DNA of 64,000 bases from an uncultured Roseobacter sp. GTDB taxonomy: Bacteria; Pseudomonadota; Alphaproteobacteria; Rhodobacterales; Rhodobacteraceae. Of this stretch, positions 44,087-53,069 are shown piece after piece; position 1 is the first letter of the stretch; each line of letters begins with the position of its first letter. The notes under the pieces are model-generated. The model was not told the DNA's origin and searched no databases. It saw only the letters and a list, made by a program, of their open reading frames with translations. The stretch spans positions 434,001-498,000 of the forward strand of contig NZ_CANMDB010000001.1 in NCBI RefSeq assembly GCF_947496515.1. The letters are read 5' to 3'. A program made the position numbers and the translations under genes.

Positions 44087-45483
44087 TCTGCAGCGCGCAG
44101 GTTCGGGTAGGCATACATCCGGTCATAGGCCCAATCGGGATCGTCCCAGGCGATCATCTTGCCGGGGTTCAGCAACCCCTTGGGATCTGCCTCGCGCTTG
44201 AAGGCCAGCTGGCGGTCATCCACGGTCTGCCGCCCGCCTTCCTCCAGCGTGTAGCGGTGGGGGTTGAAGATCATCGCACCTGCGTCCTCATGCATCTTCA
44301 CAATCTCGTCGAGGCGCGCCTCGGTGGTGAACTTCACAAGGCTGAGCCCGGCAAAGATCACCTTGCCGCCCTCGCGCAGCACTTCGAGATGTTGCAGCAC
44401 TTCGGGGCTGAGGGCATCGCGCAGCTGTTTCACAAGGTCCAGATGGTCTGGCGCGCCGTATCGGACCTGCAGATAGGTGATGCTGGGGTCCACCTTGAGC
44501 GCGCGCAGCGTTGTATGGTTCCAGCCGTACTCAAAGATGGTGCCCGGTCCACGCTCCCAGTCGGAAGCGTCGCTGCGATAGATCAGCCGCGCGTCGGGTC
44601 GCCGATCCAGGAACGTCTCGAAACCGTCCATGGACTGAGGTGCGACCATCAGCGCGATCAGGCTGGTGCCCGCTTCCACATGCGGGGCGACGCGCTGAAA
44701 GTAGTCCTTGGCAATGGGCGCCTCGAACACGGTGGCGAGCTTGATCAGGATGCCGTCTTCATTGGCCAGCTCCTCGGCAAACTGAGCTGCCTGCATGAAG
44801 TCCTCGGTGGCAACGAACATCTCCACCCAGTCGTAAGCCGGTGCCAGCGGGATCTCGATCTCCGTGATGATGCCGTTCGTGCCATAGGCATGGCTGACGC
44901 GGGCAAGCTCCTCGCCGCGGAACTCCAGCACGCGGGGTTCTTCCTCCATGGTGACCACCCGCAGGCGAATGATGTTGCCCAGATCGCGCAAGGATCCCCA
45001 GGTGCAGGAACCGACCCCGCCCGAGCCGCCCGCGATAAACCCGCCGATTGTCGCCGTGGCCCAGGTGGAGGAAAACATGCGAATTTCCTGGCCCGAGTGC
45101 TCCTTGCAGGCGGCATCCAGATCCTTGAGCAAACATCCCGGTTCCACGACCACGCGACCCGGGTGGATCTCCTTCACGGCCGCCATGTGGCGCAGGTGCA
45201 TCACACAGCCGCCTGCCAGCGGCATCGCCTGACCGTAGTTGCCCGTCCCCGCACCGCGGGTGGTGACTGGCACGTCATGGACGTAGCAGACCCGCAGCAC
45301 CTCGATCACCTCGGCCTCGGTGCGAGGGGCCACGACGAAATCCGCCGACACCCCATCAAGCCGCGCCTTGAGCACGGGCGAGTACCAAAAGAAATCCCGG
45401 CTCTTGGCCTTGAGCCCGGCGCCACTGTCTTCCAGATCCAGATGCGCAAGGGCGGCTTTGGCAGCTTCAATGTTCGCGGTCAT
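44083..45483 (-). CDS. FAD-binding oxidoreductase (PCMH/GlcD-type)
   Basis: Flavoprotein of the vanillyl-alcohol oxidase/GlcD superfamily. The 466 residues have the FAD-binding PCMH domain at about 45-225 with APRTEAEVIEVLR and TRGAGTGNYGQAMPLAGG (75-92), and SGGVGSCTWGSLRDLGN near 155. A C-terminal substrate domain follows. The gene is coupled on both sides by ATGA overlaps. In the operon it could oxidise an alcohol or hydroxy acid made by the 2OG oxygenase. D-lactate or glycolate dehydrogenase similarity is general and does not fix the substrate. Confidence 0.85.
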   Translation of the reverse strand: MTANIEAAKAALAHLDLEDSGAGLKAKSRDFFWYSPVLKARLDGVSADFVVAPRTEAEVIEVLRVCYVHDVPVTTRGAGTGNYGQAMPLAGGCVMHLRHMAAVKEIHPGRVVVEPGCLLKDLDAACKEHSGQEIRMFSSTWATATIGGFIAGGSGGVGSCTWGSLRDLGNIIRLRVVTMEEEPRVLEFRGEELARVSHAYGTNGIITEIEIPLAPAYDWVEMFVATEDFMQAAQFAEELANEDGILIKLATVFEAPIAKDYFQRVAPHVEAGTSLIALMVAPQSMDGFETFLDRRPDARLIYRSDASDWERGPGTIFEYGWNHTTLRALKVDPSITYLQVRYGAPDHLDLVKQLRDALSPEVLQHLEVLREGGKVIFAGLSLVKFTTEARLDEIVKMHEDAGAMIFNPHRYTLEEGGRQTVDDRQLAFKREADPKGLLNPGKMIAWDDPDWAYDRMYAYPNLRAAE

Positions 45484-46742
45484 GGCGTCCTCATGAGATG
45501 GTCAAGTTCGGCATAATCGGGCAGCGTCCGGTCGATCTGGCGGCCCCCGCGCAGGACGATCCGGTCGGACTGAGGACGGGCGAAAAGCTCCGTCCAGCTG
45601 CGCGCGCGGCAGATCACCAGATCGGCCGGTGCGCCGGGCGTCAGACCCGGCGCCTCCAGCCCACAGGCCGCCGCCGGGTTGGTCGTGAATGCCTGCGCCC
45701 AGTCCCCGTCCGAATGATCCAGATGCCCGATCCGCGTTGCCTCCCGCATCACCTCGATCATGTCGAGATCGCCGTAGGCGTAGAAGGGATCGCGGGTATT
45801 GTCGGAGGCGAAACTCACCGGCACGCCCCGCGCCTTCAACTCGTGCACCAGGGTGATGCCCCGCATCCGTGGCGTGCCCTCCTGCCTGTCCTGCAGGTAG
45901 AGATTGCACATGGGCAGAGAGACGGCATGCAGCCCCGCGCGCGCCACCAGATCCATCGTGTCGCCGGCGCGGGCGTCTTCCTGCGTGCTGAGCGAACATA
46001 AATGGCCAACGACCACCGGCGCATCAAAGCCCGTTTCGATCACCGTCTCGGCGATCAGCCGCAGCGTCTCCGAGCTGGGATCGAGCGTCTCATCCACGTG
46101 AAAGTCCGCGGCAAGCCCGTGCTTGCCTGCCAGATCGAAGAAATAGCGCAGCCGGTCGGCCAGATCCGGCACGGGGTAGGCCACCATGCCCAGCACACCG
46201 CCTGTCTCTGCCACGATCTTTGCCGTCCGGTTGAACTCCGTCCCGGGCCCCACGCCTTCGCATCCCAGAAGGCAGGCGGCCTGCAACGCGATCTTGTCTC
46301 GCCAGCGGTCCCGCATCTCCGCAAAGACAGGCCAGGAAATCGCGTCCTGCGGCGGGATACTGTCGATATGCGTGCGAATGGCGCGGGTGCCATGGGCGTA
46401 GGCGCAGCGCAGGGCGAAATCCATCCGAGTGGCCACATCCTCCGCCGTCCAGTTGGCTTGCCGATCGGCCCCCACCGTGTCCAACGCACCGGGAAAGCTG
46501 CCGTCGGGGTTGGGGCTGCGCGGCCAGATATGACCCTTGTCGAGATGCGTGTGCATGTCCACAAAGGCGGGAAAGACCATCGCCCCCTTCATGTCCACCG
46601 GTTGGCCGGGCGCATCGGTGATCTGCCCATCGCAAAGGCTCAAATCGGTCTGTATCAGATCCCGTCCATCGCCCATCAGACACCCCGGCACAGTGAGGTT
46701 TTGCAGCGTCACGTGACCTGCGGGAAGGACCTTGAAATCCAT
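45480..46742 (-). CDS. CodA-like amidohydrolase (cytosine deaminase family)
   Basis: Metal-dependent deaminase of the CodA family. The ATG at 46742 (TGATG overlap with the permease) gives 420 residues. Metal and catalytic residues are H64 and H66 (DMHTHLDK), H215 and E218 (FHVDET), H247 (GHLCSLS) and D314 (FASDNTRDPFYAYGDLD), a near-complete CodA signature. Members deaminate cytosine, isoguanine or creatinine-like rings. Its place directly after an NMT1/THI5-type importer suggests it acts first on the imported compound. Confidence 0.87.
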   Translation of the reverse strand: MDFKVLPAGHVTLQNLTVPGCLMGDGRDLIQTDLSLCDGQITDAPGQPVDMKGAMVFPAFVDMHTHLDKGHIWPRSPNPDGSFPGALDTVGADRQANWTAEDVATRMDFALRCAYAHGTRAIRTHIDSIPPQDAISWPVFAEMRDRWRDKIALQAACLLGCEGVGPGTEFNRTAKIVAETGGVLGMVAYPVPDLADRLRYFFDLAGKHGLAADFHVDETLDPSSETLRLIAETVIETGFDAPVVVGHLCSLSTQEDARAGDTMDLVARAGLHAVSLPMCNLYLQDRQEGTPRMRGITLVHELKARGVPVSFASDNTRDPFYAYGDLDMIEVMREATRIGHLDHSDGDWAQAFTTNPAAACGLEAPGLTPGAPADLVICRARSWTELFARPQSDRIVLRGGRQIDRTLPDYAELDHLMRTP

Positions 46743-47599
46743 CAGCGATCCCGGCTCAGCGCGCTTTCGTGCCACTTGCGCAGCAGCATGTGGCTGAGAA
46801 AGCTGAGCCCGGCAAAGATGATCACGCCCGTCACAGCGATCAGGATCAGCGCCGCGAACATCCGCGGGATGTTGAGCCTGTAACCCGCCTCCAATATTCG
46901 AAAGGCCAGCCCCGATTTGAGCCCGCCCGTGCCCGCCACATACTCCGCAACCACAGCGCCGATCAGCGATAGCCCGCCCGCTATGCGCAAGCCGCCGAGG
47001 AAATACGGCAGCGCCGAGGGCAGTTGCAGAAACCGCAGCGTCTGCCAGCGCGAGGCACCGTAGATGCGGAAAAGGTCGCGCAGGTTATGATCGGCCGAGT
47101 TCAGACCCAGCGTCGTGTTGCTCAACACAGGAAAAAACGCCACCAGCCAGGCACAGAGCAACAGCCCCGCAATGCGGCTGTCCACATAAATGAAGATCAA
47201 GGGTGCGATGGCCACGATGGGCGTCACCTGCAGGATGACCGCGTAGGGGTAGAAACTCATCTCCACCAGTCGCGACTGGGTGAAAAGCACCGCGAGCCCC
47301 ACCCCGCCGATCACCGCAACGGCAAGCGCCATCAGGGTGATCTGCACCGTGACCAGAAGCGCCTCGAACAGCATCGCCCAATCATCGATCAACGTCTGCA
47401 GTACAAGCCCGGGACCTGGCAGGATGTAATGGGGGATCTCATTCCAGACGACAATGCGGTCCCAGAGGCCCAGCATCAGCACCAGCACAACGGCAGGCAG
47501 GATCCACTTGCCAAACCGTTCCAGCCGACGCGCGCGCAGCCGGGCGACCTCGTCGGGATCTACCGCCGTGACCTGCTCCGTGGGCTCTGCGATGCTCAT
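46742..47599 (-). CDS. ABC transporter permease (ThiX/SsuC type)
   Basis: Inner-membrane permease of 285 residues with six hydrophobic segments, beginning after a charged N-terminus at about 32-50. The BPD_transp motif is DLFRIYGASRWQTLRFLQLPSALPYFLGG (near 195-223). It partners the ATPase and binding protein encoded just upstream, with ATGA and TGATG overlaps. The family imports nitrate, sulfonates, taurine or thiamine pyrimidine precursors. Confidence 0.9.
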   Translation of the reverse strand: MSIAEPTEQVTAVDPDEVARLRARRLERFGKWILPAVVLVLMLGLWDRIVVWNEIPHYILPGPGLVLQTLIDDWAMLFEALLVTVQITLMALAVAVIGGVGLAVLFTQSRLVEMSFYPYAVILQVTPIVAIAPLIFIYVDSRIAGLLLCAWLVAFFPVLSNTTLGLNSADHNLRDLFRIYGASRWQTLRFLQLPSALPYFLGGLRIAGGLSLIGAVVAEYVAGTGGLKSGLAFRILEAGYRLNIPRMFAALILIAVTGVIIFAGLSFLSHMLLRKWHESALSRDR

Positions 47600-48381
47600 G
47601 CGGCCTCTCCCATGGCTTCGTGCAGCGCATCTGTCGCGCGGCGGGTGTAGCCTGCATATTCGCTGGAGGTGCGAAAGGCATCGTCGCGCGGATAGGCGGC
47701 ATCGACGCTCAGTTCCGTGATCACGCGACCCGGCCGCGCGGCCATCACAACGATGCGATCCGACAAGAAAACGGATTCAAACACGGAGTGGGTGACGAAG
47801 ATGACCGTGCAGCCAATAGCTTCCTTGAGACGCAACAGATCATTGTTGAGCCGAAAGCGCGTGATCTCGTCCAGCGCCGCAAAAGGCTCGTCCATCAGGA
47901 TAAGCCGTGGTCGCGTGACCATGGCGCGCGCGATAGAGACCCGCATCTTCATGCCCCCCGACAGCTCGCGCGGATAGCTCGACTGGAAGCGCTCGAGCCC
48001 CACGAGCTTGAGCGCTTCGAGCACCTCGTCCCGCACCGACGAGTAGGGTTGGCCGCGCAAACGGAAAGGGAGCCAGACGTTTTGCGCAACCGTGGCCCAG
48101 GGCATAAGCGTTGGTTCCTGAAAAACAACGCCCAGATCGCCCACACCCTGCCCTTCGGTCCAGGTGATGCGCCCCGCGGTGGGATGCAGCAGGTCAGAGA
48201 TAAGCCGCAGGGCAGTCGATTTCCCGCAGCCCGAGGGGCCGAGCAAGGAGATGAAATCTCCTGTCCGCACCTCAAGCGACATCCCCTTGAGCGCGACCAC
48301 GTCGCCGCCGAAGGTTTTGTCGACCCGCTCCATTCGCAATAGCGTGGGCCGGGCGGTTCCCGGCCTGTCCGCTGCTGTCAT
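47596..48381 (-). CDS. ABC transporter ATPase (SsuB/ThiZ type)
   Basis: ATPase of the same importer, 261 residues. Walker A is GPSGCGKS (48-55), the signature is LSGGMKMR, Walker B is LILMDEPFAALD and the H-loop reads VTHSVFE, all intact. It starts 52 bp after the binding-protein gene, across a small stem-loop, and overlaps the permease gene by ATGA. Confidence 0.92.
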   Translation of the reverse strand: MTAADRPGTARPTLLRMERVDKTFGGDVVALKGMSLEVRTGDFISLLGPSGCGKSTALRLISDLLHPTAGRITWTEGQGVGDLGVVFQEPTLMPWATVAQNVWLPFRLRGQPYSSVRDEVLEALKLVGLERFQSSYPRELSGGMKMRVSIARAMVTRPRLILMDEPFAALDEITRFRLNNDLLRLKEAIGCTVIFVTHSVFESVFLSDRIVVMAARPGRVITELSVDAAYPRDDAFRTSSEYAGYTRRATDALHEAMGEAA

Positions 48382-48409
48382 ACATCCCCCAAACAGCTAT
48401 CCCGCGCCG

Positions 48410-48425
48410 GGCTGCGGGTGCAGCC
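48410..48425 (-). terminator. Stem-loop after the NMT1/THI5-type binding-protein gene
   Basis: GGCTGC (48410-48415) pairs with GCAGCC (48420-48425) around a GGGT loop, in the 52-bp gap before the ATPase gene. It fits the pattern of a stem-loop after each binding-protein gene in this window. Confidence 0.4.
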
Positions 48426-48433
48426 TCGCCCGC

Positions 48434-49435
48434 TCAGGGCTTGATGTCCATGCCAACGGATTTGTTCGTGAACTCCAGCGTGTAGGCGGACTGCCAATCC
48501 AACCCGTCTTCCAGCACGCCCGCGGCAACCATCTTGGCGTAAAAATCGCCGATCACCTCATCAGTCATCGAGCCGATTCCCATCTCCAGCGCTGAGCCGC
48601 TGTCCACGATGCCCTCTTGCAGCATCATGTTCTTGGCAAAGTCGATCTTGTCCTGGCTCATGTCCGGATTGGCGGCCATGATCATCTCATCCGCAGCGCT
48701 GCTGTCACCGTAAAGGTAGTTGTACCAACCGGTCAGCGATCCGTCGACGAAACAGGTGACCTTTTCGGGATCTTCGGCGATGGTGTCCGCCATCGTCTCA
48801 ATCGTGGTTGCGTAAGAGGAATAGCCCGCATCCGCGATCAGGAAAACGTCCGGTTTGATCCCGGCTTCCTTCTCGACGGCATAGGGTTCGGAGCTGAGAT
48901 AGCCCTGCATGCCCTTTTGAGTATCGGCAATGAAAGGTGCGGGGTTGAAGGTATAAGGTTCGCGCTGCTCGACCGTGAAGCCGTGTTCCGCAATCATCCA
49001 CTGGTAGTAGGAGGTGAAGCCGTTGTCGCCGATCAACAAGGTCAGGTCTTTGAGGTCATCCCAGCTCTCGGCCTCACCGGGATGGGCCAGGATCACCTGC
49101 GGATGCTTCTGAAAGATCGCCGCGACCGAGACAACGGGGATCCCTTCCTTAACCGCGTTGAAGGCCTGCAGCATGTCGCCACCCATGTGGAAATCAATGC
49201 GGCCCGCCAGCATCAGCGCACGGTTGTTCACCTGCGGCCCGCCCGAGATAATTTCGACCTCCAGCCCGCAGTCCGCGTAGGTGCCGTCCGCGACAGATTG
49301 ATAAAAGCCACCGTGCTCTGCCTGCGCCAGCCAGTTTGTCCCGAAAACGACGGGTGTGAGGTCGGTGTCTGCCAGGGCGGCGGTCGCGCCGAGGCTGAGG
49401 GCGCACGCCAGCGTGGTAACGGGGGAAAGGGTCAT
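48434..49435 (-). CDS. ABC substrate-binding protein, NMT1/THI5 family
   Basis: Periplasmic binding protein resembling those for thiamine pyrimidine precursors. The ATG at 49435 is preceded by GGAG and gives 333 residues; an upstream in-frame ATG at 49447 is less well placed. The signal peptide is about 26 residues (ACALSLGATAALA). The mature start has TNWLAQAEHGGFYQ, the THI5/NMT1 pyrimidine-pocket motif, and SGGPQVNNRALMLAG. First gene of the nine-gene operon. A pyrimidine-like ligand is inferred; nitrate- or sulfonate-type ligands are less likely by this motif. Confidence 0.87.
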   Translation of the reverse strand: MTLSPVTTLACALSLGATAALADTDLTPVVFGTNWLAQAEHGGFYQSVADGTYADCGLEVEIISGGPQVNNRALMLAGRIDFHMGGDMLQAFNAVKEGIPVVSVAAIFQKHPQVILAHPGEAESWDDLKDLTLLIGDNGFTSYYQWMIAEHGFTVEQREPYTFNPAPFIADTQKGMQGYLSSEPYAVEKEAGIKPDVFLIADAGYSSYATTIETMADTIAEDPEKVTCFVDGSLTGWYNYLYGDSSAADEMIMAANPDMSQDKIDFAKNMMLQEGIVDSGSALEMGIGSMTDEVIGDFYAKMVAAGVLEDGLDWQSAYTLEFTNKSVGMDIKP

Positions 49436-49620
49436 GGTGATCTCCATTATCTTTGTTTGCGCGATGCTCCGAAGCCGGTGGCACAAAGGGAAGCGTGTTG
49501 CCGTGTGTCAGGGACGTTGCGTCGAATAGTTGCCCTCATTTTGGGCAACCGAAACGATTCTGTCCAAAGTTTCATCGGGCCTTGGCTGTGATCCCTCTCA
49601 ATGCGGTTACCCGCTGGCCC

Positions 49621-49640
49621 CACCGCATTCGAATGCGGTG
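49621..49640. repeat. Perfect 20-bp palindrome, copy 1
   Basis: CACCGCATTCGAATGCGGTG is a perfect palindrome. It overlaps a second hairpin, GCGGTGTG (49635-49642) with CACACCGC (49649-49656), so two alternative structures are possible. It shares the 16-bp core CCGCATTCGAATGCGG with copy 2. Confidence 0.75.
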
Positions 49641-49806
49641 TGCCTGCCCACACCGCGCGCACGGGCGGATGCAACAGCTTGGAGAGCCAAGGTTTACACC
49701 GCCTACGCGCCAAATCTGAAGGGAGCGATCGCATTTCAAATGACGGTCAGACCTGCTGGCCGCGGGCGCGATGATGTGCGATCCTAGGCAAAACGGCGGA
49801 GGTCCT

Positions 49807-49826
49807 CGCCGCATTCGAATGCGGCG
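49807..49826. repeat. Perfect 20-bp palindrome, copy 2
   Basis: CGCCGCATTCGAATGCGGCG is a perfect palindrome sharing the 16-bp core with copy 1. Both copies are followed by GC-rich sequence containing GCGCGC and GGAT(T)GC, which suggests a larger shared unit of about 50 bp. It ends 33 bp from the bhcD stop. Confidence 0.75.
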
Positions 49827-49858
49827 CCCCGGGCCCTATCCGGTGCGCGCGGATTGCG

Positions 49859-50836
49859 TTAGAGCGCGACCGTGGTTGCCCGACCGGTTTCCTCGGCCAT
49901 CTTCGCGGCCACCGCCGCCACAGCCAGATCCTGAAGCCCGACACCCGTTCCGTCAAAGAGCGTAATCTCTTCTGCGGTGGACCGCCCACGATGATCGCCG
50001 TTGATCACCGCGCCGATGGGCGTTATCGCGTCTTCCTTGAGGTGACCGGCCGCCACCGCGTGCTGCGCCTCGCCGATGCTGACGGATTGCGCAACCTCAT
50101 CGGTGAAAACTGTGGCGCGGCTGAGCAGCATCGGGTCCACCTCCTGCTTGCCCTTGGTGTCCGTTCCCATGCAGGCGATATGCGTGCCCGGTTTGATCCA
50201 CTCTGCCATCAGCAGCGGCTCAAACGCCGAGGTGATCGTAATAATGACATCCGCCTGCGCACCCAGTTCTTCGGCGCTGACCGCCTCGAACCCCAGCCCC
50301 AACTCTTCGGCCACAGCACCCAGTTTTGGCAACATCTCGGGGTGCGGGTTCCATGCAACGACCCGGTCAAAGCTGCGCTGCTCTGCTGCGGCGCGCAGTT
50401 GAAAGGTGGATTGATGCCCTGCGCCTACCATGCCCAGGACCTTGGCATCCTCACGCGCCAGATGCGCGATGGAGACCGAGGAAGACGCCGCCGTGCGCAC
50501 AGCGGTCAAATAGTTCCCGCCCACCAGTGCCCGCAGTTTTCCGGTATCGGGATCGAACAGGAAAATCGTCGACTGATGGTTCGTCAGCCCTTTGTCGGCG
50601 TTCCCGGGCCAATAGCCACCGGATTTCAGACCCAGTGACTTCCCGGCCCTGTCGAACCCTGATTTAAAGCCATAAAGCGCATCCGCGTAGCCGATGGCCT
50701 CACGGATCACGGGGAAGTTGTAGGCGTCGCCCGAGGCCATGGCACCAAACACGGCTTCCACAGCCGTGAAGGCCTCCGCCCGGCTGACGACCTCCGCGCA
50801 GACCTCCTCTGTCACGATCAACAACCCGTCTGCCAT
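49859..50836 (-). CDS. bhcD: Iminosuccinate reductase BhcD (ornithine cyclodeaminase family)
   Basis: Reduces iminosuccinate to aspartate with NADH, closing the beta-hydroxyaspartate cycle. The 325 residues are of the ornithine cyclodeaminase/mu-crystallin fold: LTAVRTAASSSVSIAHLARE and the Rossmann motif GMVGAGHQSTFQLRAA near 126-141. Family membership alone would not give this function; it follows from the complete bhcA-B-C-D gene order known in Paracoccus denitrificans. It lies 74 bp after bhcC with a small hairpin between. Confidence 0.9.
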   Translation of the reverse strand: MADGLLIVTEEVCAEVVSRAEAFTAVEAVFGAMASGDAYNFPVIREAIGYADALYGFKSGFDRAGKSLGLKSGGYWPGNADKGLTNHQSTIFLFDPDTGKLRALVGGNYLTAVRTAASSSVSIAHLAREDAKVLGMVGAGHQSTFQLRAAAEQRSFDRVVAWNPHPEMLPKLGAVAEELGLGFEAVSAEELGAQADVIITITSAFEPLLMAEWIKPGTHIACMGTDTKGKQEVDPMLLSRATVFTDEVAQSVSIGEAQHAVAAGHLKEDAITPIGAVINGDHRGRSTAEEITLFDGTGVGLQDLAVAAVAAKMAEETGRATTVAL

Positions 50837-50872
50837 GCTCTACCCCTCGTCTTTTGTGATATTATGGGCCGT

Positions 50873-50889
50873 GCCGGGCGGTACCCGGC
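50873..50889 (-). terminator. Small hairpin between bhcC and bhcD
   Basis: GCCGGG (50873-50878) pairs with CCCGGC (50884-50889) around a 5-nt loop in the only sizeable gap (74 bp) inside the bhc operon. It may tune bhcD relative to bhcABC. Confidence 0.35.
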
Positions 50890-50910
50890 CCGGCAATGCC
50901 GAAAACTTGA

Positions 50911-52074
50911 TCAGTATGCCTTGCCGCGCGCCGACACAGGCCAGAGCGTCTCGACCTTGCCACCGCGCACCCCCACGTACCAGTCGTGCACATTGCAGGT
51001 CGGGTCGCAGTGCCCTGGCACGAGTTTCAGCTTGTCATTGACCTTGAGTACGCCATCAGGGTCGGCAACAACGCCGTGCTCATCAGAGCATTTGACGTAT
51101 TCCACATCCGAACGACCGTAGATCGTCGGCAGACCACTGTCCACGGATTGCGCCTTGAGCCCGGCATCCACGATCGCCTTGTCGGCCTTGGCGTGGCTCA
51201 TCACCGATGTCAGGATAAATAGGGCGTTCTCCCACTCTCCCTCGTCGATGCGATTGCCGTCCTTGTCCAGAATGCGGCCATAATCCGCATCCATGAAGGC
51301 GTAGGAGCCGCATTGCAGCTCGTTGAAGACGCCCGAGTTGCTCTCGAAATAATAGGACCCAGTGCCGCCACCGCCGACGATGTCGCACTCCAGCCCCTCG
51401 GCCTTCAGCATCTCGATGCTTTCGCGCACCTGATCAATGGCAATCTGGGTCTTTTCCTGCCGGTCGGCATAGCTGTCCATATGCTGCATCGCGCCCTGAT
51501 AGGCTTGCAGACCGGCAAATTTCAAACCCTCGGCCGCGTCAATGGCCTTGGCCAGATCGACCACGGGCTGACCGTATTGCACGCCGCAACGACCCGCGCC
51601 GACGTCGATTTCGACCAGACACTCGATCTCCGTCCCGTGGCGTAACGCCGCCTCAGACAAATCGGCCACGTTGTCGAGATCATCCACACAGCAGATCGCC
51701 CGCGCACCCAGCTTGGGCAACCGGGCCAGCCGGTCGATCTTGGCCGGATCGCGCACTTGGTTGGAGACCAGCACGTCCTTGATACCACCGCGGGCGAACA
51801 CTTCCGCCTCCGACACCTTCTGGCAGCATACACCGACCGAGCCGCCAAGACGTTCCTGCAACAGCGCCACATCCACCGATTTGTGCATCTTGCCGTGCAC
51901 CCGGTGCCGCATACCATGGCTCCGCGCATAGTCGCCCATCTTCTTGATATTGCGCTCCAGCGCATCAAGGTCAAGCACGAGGCACGGTGTCTGAATGTCG
52001 GCCTCGTCCATGCCGATGGCGGCGGGAATATCGTAGCCGACCTCATAGTCGTCGAAATTGACCTGCTTGTTCAT
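50911..52074 (-). CDS. bhcC: Beta-hydroxyaspartate aldolase BhcC (DSD1/alanine racemase-like PLP fold)
   Basis: Condenses glycine with glyoxylate to (2R,3S)-beta-hydroxyaspartate, the carbon-joining step of the cycle. The 387 residues have the N-terminal PLP lysine in HGKMHK (K62 by analogy), a PLP-phosphate region VGGGGTGSYYFES (glycines near 230) and a C-terminal metal-binding PGHCDPTCNVHDW. It is 12 bp after bhcB. D-threonine aldolase or D-serine dehydratase would be the default family name; the operon decides the function. Confidence 0.92.
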   Translation of the reverse strand: MNKQVNFDDYEVGYDIPAAIGMDEADIQTPCLVLDLDALERNIKKMGDYARSHGMRHRVHGKMHKSVDVALLQERLGGSVGVCCQKVSEAEVFARGGIKDVLVSNQVRDPAKIDRLARLPKLGARAICCVDDLDNVADLSEAALRHGTEIECLVEIDVGAGRCGVQYGQPVVDLAKAIDAAEGLKFAGLQAYQGAMQHMDSYADRQEKTQIAIDQVRESIEMLKAEGLECDIVGGGGTGSYYFESNSGVFNELQCGSYAFMDADYGRILDKDGNRIDEGEWENALFILTSVMSHAKADKAIVDAGLKAQSVDSGLPTIYGRSDVEYVKCSDEHGVVADPDGVLKVNDKLKLVPGHCDPTCNVHDWYVGVRGGKVETLWPVSARGKAY

Positions 52075-52086
52075 GTCATCTCCTCC

Positions 52087-53058
52087 TTAGCCCAGGGTCC
52101 AGGGCAGTTTATCCAAATCCACATTGCCGCCGGTGACGATCACGCCCACGCGCTTGCCACGGAATACCTCCGGGTTGCGCAGGATCGTGGCCAGTGGCAC
52201 GGCACAGCTCGGCTCCATCACGATCTTCATGCGCTCCCAGGTGAGCTTCATCGCGTCGATGATTTCCTGCTCACTGGCGGTCAGCACATCGGTAACGAAC
52301 TGCGATACAAAGTGCCATGTGTTCTCTTTCAGTGGCACCTTCAACCCGTCGGCGATCGTATTCGGCGCATCATCCGCAATGATGTGTCCCGCACGAAAGG
52401 ACCGTGCGGCATCGTCGGCCTGATCAGGTTCAGCGGCGTAGATCTCTATCCCCGGCGCGAGGTTGGAGAGCGTCAGACACGTCCCCGAGATCATGCCGCC
52501 ACCGCCGATGGGCGCGATAACCGCATCCATTGTATCGATCTGATCCAGCATTTCCAGCGAACAGGTGGCCTGGCCGGCAATCACGCGCGGATCATTGTAT
52601 GGATGTACGAAATCAGCACCCGTTGCTTCGTGAACCTCCGCAAAAACAGCTTCGCGTGAGGTGGTAGAAGGCTCGCATTCGGTGATGATGCCGCCATACC
52701 CGCGTACCGCCGCCTTCTTGGCCTCGGGTGCGGTGCGCGGCATGACCACATGACAGGGGATGCCGCGGCGCCCAGCGGCGTAGCTGAGCGACAAGGCGTG
52801 ATTGCCCGACGAATGGGTGGCAACCCCTTTCTCCGCCATGGCGTCGCTCAGACCGAAGACAGCGTTGGATGCGCCCCGCACCTTGAACGCCCCGGCCTTC
52901 TGGAAGTTCTCGCATTTGAAGAACAGCTCCGCTCCGGTCAGCTCGTTCATATAGGACGAGGTTAGGATCGGTGTGCAGTGAATATGCGGCTTGATCCGCT
53001 GATGCGCCGCCTTCACATGCGCAATCGTCAGATCCGGTCCGGTCAAAACATCAAGCAT
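52087..53058 (-). CDS. bhcB: Beta-hydroxyaspartate dehydratase BhcB (serine/threonine dehydratase-like)
   Basis: PLP enzyme dehydrating beta-hydroxyaspartate to iminosuccinate. The 323 residues are fold type II: PLP lysine K59 in GAFKVRGA, the substrate loop SSGNHA (83-88) and the phosphate-binding GGGGMISG near 178. No C-terminal ACT domain is present, as in serine racemase-like members. It lies 11 bp after bhcA and 12 bp before bhcC. Confidence 0.92.
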   Translation of the reverse strand: MLDVLTGPDLTIAHVKAAHQRIKPHIHCTPILTSSYMNELTGAELFFKCENFQKAGAFKVRGASNAVFGLSDAMAEKGVATHSSGNHALSLSYAAGRRGIPCHVVMPRTAPEAKKAAVRGYGGIITECEPSTTSREAVFAEVHEATGADFVHPYNDPRVIAGQATCSLEMLDQIDTMDAVIAPIGGGGMISGTCLTLSNLAPGIEIYAAEPDQADDAARSFRAGHIIADDAPNTIADGLKVPLKENTWHFVSQFVTDVLTASEQEIIDAMKLTWERMKIVMEPSCAVPLATILRNPEVFRGKRVGVIVTGGNVDLDKLPWTLG

Positions 53059-53069
53059 GTGGGCTCCCT

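Larger units (their letters stand above)
49436..49858. other. 423-bp intergenic region with promoter space and palindromes
   Basis: Separates the importer operon start from the bhcD stop. The first 150 bp upstream of 49435 probably hold the operon promoter, but no convincing operator is seen. The remainder holds two copies of a GCATTCGAATGC palindrome (listed separately) about 186 bp apart. Open frames here are short and lack protein similarity. Confidence 0.6.
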
